Assembly: GCA_021154065.1 (NCBI GenBank)
Contig: JAJKJG010000413.1
Span: 1-11,119, forward strand
Length of the DNA stretch: 11,119 nt
Source of the DNA: Methylobacterium sp.
Lineage (GTDB): Bacteria; Pseudomonadota; Alphaproteobacteria; Rhizobiales; Beijerinckiaceae
Reading direction: 5' to 3'
The position numbers and the translations under genes were made by a program. The notes below the pieces were generated by a model. It saw only the letters and a program-made list of their open reading frames with translations, did no database searches and had not been told where the DNA came from. Positions 7,267 to 11,119 of the stretch are shown here, piece after piece (the first letter of the stretch is position 1; every line of letters starts with the position of its first letter).

Positions 7267-7272
7267 CCTCCC
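7267..7272 (-). promoter_or_regulatory. Strong ribosome binding site of dctP
   Basis: The minus strand reads GGGAGG here, eight bases before the ATG at 7258. It fixes the dctP start and is the strongest Shine-Dalgarno sequence of the TRAP operon. The dctQ and dctM starts have only weak ones, which fits translation being loaded at dctP and coupled downstream. Confidence 0.8.
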
Positions 7273-7334
7273 GTGAAGCTCCGGCGGCTCTTGTCCGGCC
7301 CGGATTGGGGCGGCGGCCGCGGATATTGCGGGCG

Positions 7335-7363
7335 AATTCAGCGTAACGGCCGCGTGCTGTCAA
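7335..7363 (-). promoter_or_regulatory. Possible sigma70 promoter of the dctPQM operon
   Basis: On the minus strand a perfect -35 box TTGACA lies at 7358-7363. Seventeen bases further is TGAATT (7335-7340), a poor -10 box with three of six consensus matches. Transcription would start near 7328, about 70 bases before the dctP start at 7258. The -35 is striking in GC-rich DNA but the -10 is weak, so this is a candidate only. Confidence 0.35.
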
Positions 7364-7387
7364 ACGGGCGAACCGCCCCGTCCCCGA

Positions 7388-7487
7388 GGGTCATCCCGGA
7401 AGCCGCGCAGCGGCTATCCGGGATCCATAGCGCCGGCGGGCGGGCCGTGGGTCCCGGCTCTTCGCTTCGCTTCGGCCGGGACGACCC
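7388..7487 (+). repeat. Palindromic repeat (REP-doublet/BIME-like), copy 2
   Basis: Second copy of the element at 3077-3170, same orientation. Hairpin one pairs ATCCCGG (7393-7399) with CCGGGAT (7418-7424), then AGCCGC with GCGGCT around the same GCA loop (7407-7409). Hairpin two pairs GTCCCGGC (7451-7458) with GCCGGGAC (7475-7482), sharing the CGCTTCGCTTCG loop with copy 1. Compared with copy 1, the closing pair of each stem is switched in a compensated way: G-C becomes A-T in stem one and A-T becomes G-C in stem two. It lies in the divergent gap between dctP and iorA, just left of the iorA promoter candidate. Confidence 0.8.
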
Positions 7488-7495
7488 GGTACATT

Positions 7496-7524
7496 TTGAC
7501 CCTGCGCGCCGAGGTTCCTACTAT
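7496..7524 (+). promoter_or_regulatory. Probable sigma70 promoter of iorAB
   Basis: TTGACC at 7496-7501 (five of six -35 matches) is followed after exactly 17 bases by TACTAT at 7519-7524 (four of six -10 matches). Transcription would start near 7531, giving a leader of roughly 36 bases before the iorA ATG at 7567. The pair begins only nine bases after the palindromic repeat, in a locally AT-richer patch. It is the best-scoring promoter seen by eye in this window. Confidence 0.5.
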
Positions 7525-7566
7525 GCGCTCCGCAGTAAAGGCGCCCTGCCGCGCCGGAGACCAGGA

Positions 7567-9720
7567 ATGGCGGAGCGGTCGTTCAAGGAAGAGGTCAAGC
7601 TCTTGCGCCTCCGCGCCGGCGAGGAGTTTCGCGGCGAAGGCATCCTCGCGGTCACGAAGGCGCTCCTGCAATCAGGCGTGACCTACGTCGCCGGCTACCA
7701 GGGCGCGCCGATCTCGCACCTCGTCGACGTGCTCGCGGACGCGAACGACATCCTCGAGGAGCTCGGCGTCCATTTCGAGTCGAGCGCCAGCGAAGCGACC
7801 GCGACCGCGACGCTCGCGGCGTCCGTCAACTACCCCTTGCGCGGCGCCGTCACCTTCAAGGGGCCGGTCGGCGTCAACGTCGCTTCGGACGCGCTCGCCA
7901 ATCTCGGCTCCGGCGGGGTCAAGGGCGGCGCCCTCATCATCGTCGGCGAGGACTACGGCGAGGGCTCCTCGATCATGCAGGAGCGCAGCCACGCCTTCGC
8001 GATGAAGTCGCAGGTCTGGCTCCTCGACCCGCGCCCGAACCTGCCGATGATCGTCGGCATGGTCGAGAAGGGTTTCGAGCTCTCCGAGGCCTCGAACACG
8101 CCGGTGATGCTCGAGCTGCGCATCCGCGCCTGCCACGTCTACGGCTCGTTCACGGCGAAGGACAACGTCCGGGCCTCCTTCACGCTGAAGGACGCTCTCG
8201 AGCGCCCGGTGCGGGACACGAACCGCATCGCGCTGCCGCCGATGACCTACGCGCATGAGAAGGAGAAGATCGAGGGCCGCTGGCCTGCCGCCGTGCGGTT
8301 CATCGCCGAGCACAAGCTCAACGAGGTCTTCGAGGGCGACGTTCGCGACATCGGCATCGTCATGCAGGGCGGGATGTACAACACCGCGATCCGCGCTCTC
8401 GAGCGGCTCGGGCTCGCCGATTCGTTCGGCAACACCCGCGTGCCGCTCTACGTCCTCAATGTCACCTACCCGCTGATCGATGCCGAGCTGACCCGCTTCT
8501 GCGAGGCGAAGCGCGCCATCCTCGTCATCGAGGAGGGACAGCCCGAGTTCATCGAGCAGGGCATCGCCACGATCCTGCGCCGGGCCGACATCCAGACCCG
8601 CATCGAAGGCAAGAGCATGCTGCCGATGGCCGGCGAGTACACCGGCGGCGTCGTGCGCGACGGCGTCCGGCGCTTCATCGAGACCTACCGGCCGGACCTC
8701 GTCGAGGGCGCCGCCGGGGCCGGGAACGCGCTCGACAAGGCGCGGCTCGCGAAGGCCGCGGGCGCTGTCGCGCCGCACGTGCACATCCGCCCGCCATCGT
8801 TCTGCACAGGCTGCCCGGAGCGGCCGATCTTCGCGGCGATGAAGCTCGTCGAGCGCGAGCTCGGGGCCCATCACGTCAGCTGCGACATCGGCTGCCACCT
8901 GTTCTCGATCCTGCCGCCGTTCAACATCGGCAACACGACCATGGGCTACGGGCTCGGCGGCGCCGGCGCCGCGGCGCTCAACGCCAAGGCCGACAAGCGC
9001 GCGATCGCCGTCATCGGCGATGGCGGCTTCTGGCATAACGGCCTCGTGTCCTCGATCGGCAATGCCGTCTTCAACCGCAGCGACAACGTCCACATCATCG
9101 TCGACAACGGCTACTCGGCCGCGACCGGCGGCCAGGACCTCCTCTCCTCGGCGGCGCACAACGACATCCGCTCGACCAGGAACTCGATCGAGAAGGCGGT
9201 GCGCGGCGTCGGCGTCCGCTGGGTGCGCACGCTGCGCAACACCTACGACGTCGCCAAGATGCGCGACACGCTGAAGGAGGCGCTGACGACGGCGACGAAA
9301 GGTCCGAAGGTCATCGTCGCCCAGTCCGAATGCATGCTGAACCGCCAGCGCCGCGAGCGCCCGCTGACGGCGAAAGCGGTGAAAGCCGGCAAGCGCGTCG
9401 TCCGCGAGCGCTTCGGGGTCGATGCCGACACCTGCACCGGCGACCATTCCTGCATCCGCCTCTCGGGCTGCCCGTCGCTTACCGTCGCGCCGAACCCGGA
9501 CCCGCTGCGGCGCGAGCCGGTCACCAAGGTGATCGACTCCTGCGTCGGCTGCGGGCTTTGCGGCGAGGTCGCGCACGCGGCCGTGCTCTGCCCGTCGTTC
9601 TACCGGGCCTCGATCATCAACAACCCGAACACCTTCGACCGCCTCATGGCGCGGATGCGCGAGGCGGCGATCGGCGCATTGCAGCGCCGCCTCGAGCGCC
9701 GCCGGACCGCCGCGGCGTGA
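7567..9720 (+). CDS. iorA: Indolepyruvate:ferredoxin oxidoreductase alpha subunit, TPP- and Fe-S-containing
   Basis: A 717-residue 2-oxoacid:ferredoxin oxidoreductase large subunit. Family role: thiamine diphosphate-dependent oxidative decarboxylation of indolepyruvate or other arylpyruvates to acyl-CoA, passing electrons to ferredoxin. Domains in order are the pyrimidine-binding domain (about 25-215: GYQGAPIS, FESSASEA, FKGPVGVNVASD), a central domain (about 260-375, GIVMQGGM to the VVRDGVRRF region), and the diphosphate-binding domain with FCTGCPER (412-419), GDGGFWHNG (484-492) and DNGY (513-516). A C-terminal ferredoxin domain follows. Its first cluster reads C623-x2-D626-x2-C629-x5-C635-P, with Asp where a second Cys is usual. 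Its second is C659-x2-C662-x2-C665-x9-C675-P. The ATG at 7567 has GGAGA six bases upstream; a 98-residue longer frame runs through the palindromic repeat and is rejected. It overlaps iorB by four bases. Confidence 0.92.
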   Translation: MAERSFKEEVKLLRLRAGEEFRGEGILAVTKALLQSGVTYVAGYQGAPISHLVDVLADANDILEELGVHFESSASEATATATLAASVNYPLRGAVTFKGPVGVNVASDALANLGSGGVKGGALIIVGEDYGEGSSIMQERSHAFAMKSQVWLLDPRPNLPMIVGMVEKGFELSEASNTPVMLELRIRACHVYGSFTAKDNVRASFTLKDALERPVRDTNRIALPPMTYAHEKEKIEGRWPAAVRFIAEHKLNEVFEGDVRDIGIVMQGGMYNTAIRALERLGLADSFGNTRVPLYVLNVTYPLIDAELTRFCEAKRAILVIEEGQPEFIEQGIATILRRADIQTRIEGKSMLPMAGEYTGGVVRDGVRRFIETYRPDLVEGAAGAGNALDKARLAKAAGAVAPHVHIRPPSFCTGCPERPIFAAMKLVERELGAHHVSCDIGCHLFSILPPFNIGNTTMGYGLGGAGAAALNAKADKRAIAVIGDGGFWHNGLVSSIGNAVFNRSDNVHIIVDNGYSAATGGQDLLSSAAHNDIRSTRNSIEKAVRGVGVRWVRTLRNTYDVAKMRDTLKEALTTATKGPKVIVAQSECMLNRQRRERPLTAKAVKAGKRVVRERFGVDADTCTGDHSCIRLSGCPSLTVAPNPDPLRREPVTKVIDSCVGCGLCGEVAHAAVLCPSFYRASIINNPNTFDRLMARMREAAIGALQRRLERRRTAAA

Positions 9721-11119
9721 CGACGCTCGTCCCCGGCCCGCGGCCGATCACCGTCGCCATCCTGGCGATGGGCGGCGAAGGCGGCGGCGTGCTCTCGGAC
9801 TGGATCGTCGACCTCGCCGAGCATGGCGGCTATCTGGTGCAGGCGACCTCGGTCCCCGGCGTCGCCCAGCGCACCGGCGCGACGGTCTATTATCTCGAGC
9901 TGTTCCCGAAGGCTGCCGCCAAGGCGGCCGGGCGCGATCCGGTGCTGGCGTTGATGCCGATGCCGGGCGACGTCGACGTGGTCATCGCCTCCGAGCTGAT
10001 GGAGGCCGGCCGCGCCGTGCAGCGCGGCTTCGTGACGCCCGACCGTACGACCGTCGTCGCCTCGACCCACCGCGTCTACGCCATGACCGAGAAGATCGCG
10101 CTCGCCGACGGGCGCGTCGACGCGGCGGCGCTCCTCGACGGCTGCCGCGCCGCGGCGAAGCGCTTCCTCGCCTTCGACATGGCGGCGATCGCCGAGGCGA
10201 CACGGAGCCCGATCAACGCCGTGCTGTTCGGCGCGCTTGCCGGCGCCGACGCCCTCCCCTTCGGGCGCCCGGCCTTCGAGGCCGCGATCCGGCGCGGCCG
10301 GGTTGGGGTTGAGGCCAGCCTCGAGGCGTTCAAGGCCGGTTTCGAAGCCGCGCAGGGCGGCGCGCCTGCCGCAGCAATTCACGCCGTCACGACCGCGAAC
10401 CTGCCGCCGCCGACCTTGGACGGGCGGGACATGGAGGCACCGGCCGCCGCGGTCCGCGAACCGATGCCGAGCCTGCCCGCCCCGCTCGCCGCGCGCCTGC
10501 AGGAATTCCCCGATGGCGCACGTGCGATCGTGCGGTTCGGCCTCGAGCGGCTCACCGATTACCAGGATACCGCCTATGCCGGGCTCTACATCGAACGCCT
10601 GCGCCCGTTCCTGGCGCTCGAGCGCCGGGCCGGCGCCGACGGGCGCCTTGTCGAGGAAGTGGCGCGCCAGCTCGCGCTCGCTATGGCATATGAGGACACG
10701 ATCCGGGTCGCCGAGCTCAAGGTCCGGGCAAGCCGCTTCGCCCGGGTGCGCGAGGAGGTGAAGCTCGGCGACAACCAGCTCCTCCACATCGCCGAGTTCT
10801 TCCACCCGCGCGTCGAGGAGATCGCCGACACCCTGCCGGAGCGCTGGGGCCGCTGGCTCCTCGCGACGCCGTGGGCGCGGGGCGCGGTCGCGCGGCTCAC
10901 CCGCAAGGGCCGGATCGTCCGCACCTCCTCGATCGCCGGCTTCCTCATGCTCTACGGCGTCGCGTCGCTAAAGCCGTTGCGCCCGCGCTCGCTGCGGAAC
11001 CGGACCGAGCAGCGCGCGCTCGAGGACTGGCTCGGCGCCGTCCGCGCCGCCGCCGAGCGCGACTACCTGTTGGGCGTCGAGGTCGCGGCCTGCCGCGGGC
11101 TCGTCAAGGGCTATGGCGA
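9717..11119 (+). CDS. iorB: Indolepyruvate oxidoreductase beta subunit, long form, cut by the right window edge
   Basis: An open frame of 467 codons continues past the last base. The proposed start is a GTG whose last two bases belong to the iorA TGA (GTGA overlap), typical of translational coupling. Residues 11-215 match the gamma-type domain of 2-oxoacid:ferredoxin oxidoreductases: VAILAMGGEGGGVLSDWIV, then ATSVPGVAQRTGATVYYLE, then DVDVVIASELMEAGRAV and STHRVYAMTEK. Here the long insert-free beta subunit pairs with IorA to bind CoA and complete catalysis. From about residue 240 a mostly helical C-terminal extension follows (YIERLRPFLALE, EEVARQLALAMAYEDTIRVA), as in the aerobic, two-gene IOR type that carries an extra C-terminal domain (DUF6537-like). 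Short archaeal IorB proteins of about 200 residues lack it. No internal stop was found in a base-by-base reading. Confidence 0.88.
   Translation, partial: MTTLVPGPRPITVAILAMGGEGGGVLSDWIVDLAEHGGYLVQATSVPGVAQRTGATVYYLELFPKAAAKAAGRDPVLALMPMPGDVDVVIASELMEAGRAVQRGFVTPDRTTVVASTHRVYAMTEKIALADGRVDAAALLDGCRAAAKRFLAFDMAAIAEATRSPINAVLFGALAGADALPFGRPAFEAAIRRGRVGVEASLEAFKAGFEAAQGGAPAAAIHAVTTANLPPPTLDGRDMEAPAAAVREPMPSLPAPLAARLQEFPDGARAIVRFGLERLTDYQDTAYAGLYIERLRPFLALERRAGADGRLVEEVARQLALAMAYEDTIRVAELKVRASRFARVREEVKLGDNQLLHIAEFFHPRVEEIADTLPERWGRWLLATPWARGAVARLTRKGRIVRTSSIAGFLMLYGVASLKPLRPRSLRNRTEQRALEDWLGAVRAAAERDYLLGVEVAACRGLVKGYG

Noticed and set aside
5783..7276. 497-codon plus-strand frame opposite dctQ and dctP
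   Set aside because: A shadow of two clear TRAP genes. Acidic/arginine-rich repeats of composition only, with no family features.
7273..7566. 98-residue N-terminal extension of IorA
   Set aside because: It reads through the palindromic repeat and the likely promoter, has no family similarity, and a good ribosome binding site precedes the ATG at 7567.
7672..9576. 634-codon minus-strand frame opposite iorA
   Set aside because: An antisense shadow. iorA has complete TPP and Fe-S motifs, while the opposite frame is Asp/Arg/Val-rich with none.
9600..10805. 401-codon minus-strand frame opposite iorB
   Set aside because: The plus strand carries the coupled iorB frame with recognisable oxidoreductase motifs through the window end. 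The minus frame has no family features.

Overview
This is a GC-rich, densely coding bacterial window. Codon use, split dctP/dctQ/dctM TRAP genes, an aerobic-type split indolepyruvate:ferredoxin oxidoreductase and palindromic repeats of the GGGTCRTCCCGG type all point to an alphaproteobacterium, probably Hyphomicrobiales (Rhizobiales). That placement is inference from style, not a database match. No tRNA, rRNA, CRISPR array, integrase or convincing insertion sequence was seen.

Layout. (a) 1-491, minus: a HipA-like kinase-fold gene, cut by the left edge and apparently frameshifted at a run of five A/T bases. (b) 492-685: a divergent, locally AT-richer gap. (c) 686-4415, plus: a catabolic-looking series of a DapA-family aldolase/lyase, a class III CoA-transferase, a MaoC-type enoyl-CoA hydratase interrupted by one amber codon, and a short-chain dehydrogenase whose start overlaps the end of the MaoC frame. 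(d) 4416-7258, minus: a complete TRAP transporter in the order dctP-dctQ-dctM. Its last stop codon directly abuts the stop of the dehydrogenase. (e) 7259-7566: a divergent gap with a second copy of the palindromic repeat and the best promoter candidate of the window, facing right. (f) 7567-11119, plus: iorA and iorB, overlapping by four bases. iorB runs off the right edge.

How the parts may work together (inference). The TRAP system would import an organic acid. The CoA-transferase would activate a carboxylate to its CoA thioester. MaoC and the dehydrogenase would do hydration/dehydration and hydroxyl oxidation. The DapA-like enzyme would cleave or form a 2-oxo acid through a lysine Schiff base. 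IorAB would oxidatively decarboxylate a 2-oxo acid (aryl or branched) to an acyl-CoA while reducing ferredoxin. No regulator gene lies in the window and the substrate cannot be read from sequence alone.

Most notable observations: the single amber codon in an otherwise intact MaoC frame; the frameshifted kinase-like gene; two same-orientation palindromic repeats with compensatory base changes flanking the MaoC-SDR-TRAP block; and five CATCATC heptamers spaced 12/10/12/10 bases apart before the CoA-transferase gene. None amounts to a clearly new system. The most unusual biology is the combination of a ferredoxin-linked 2-oxoacid oxidoreductase with a TRAP/CoA-transferase/DapA module.
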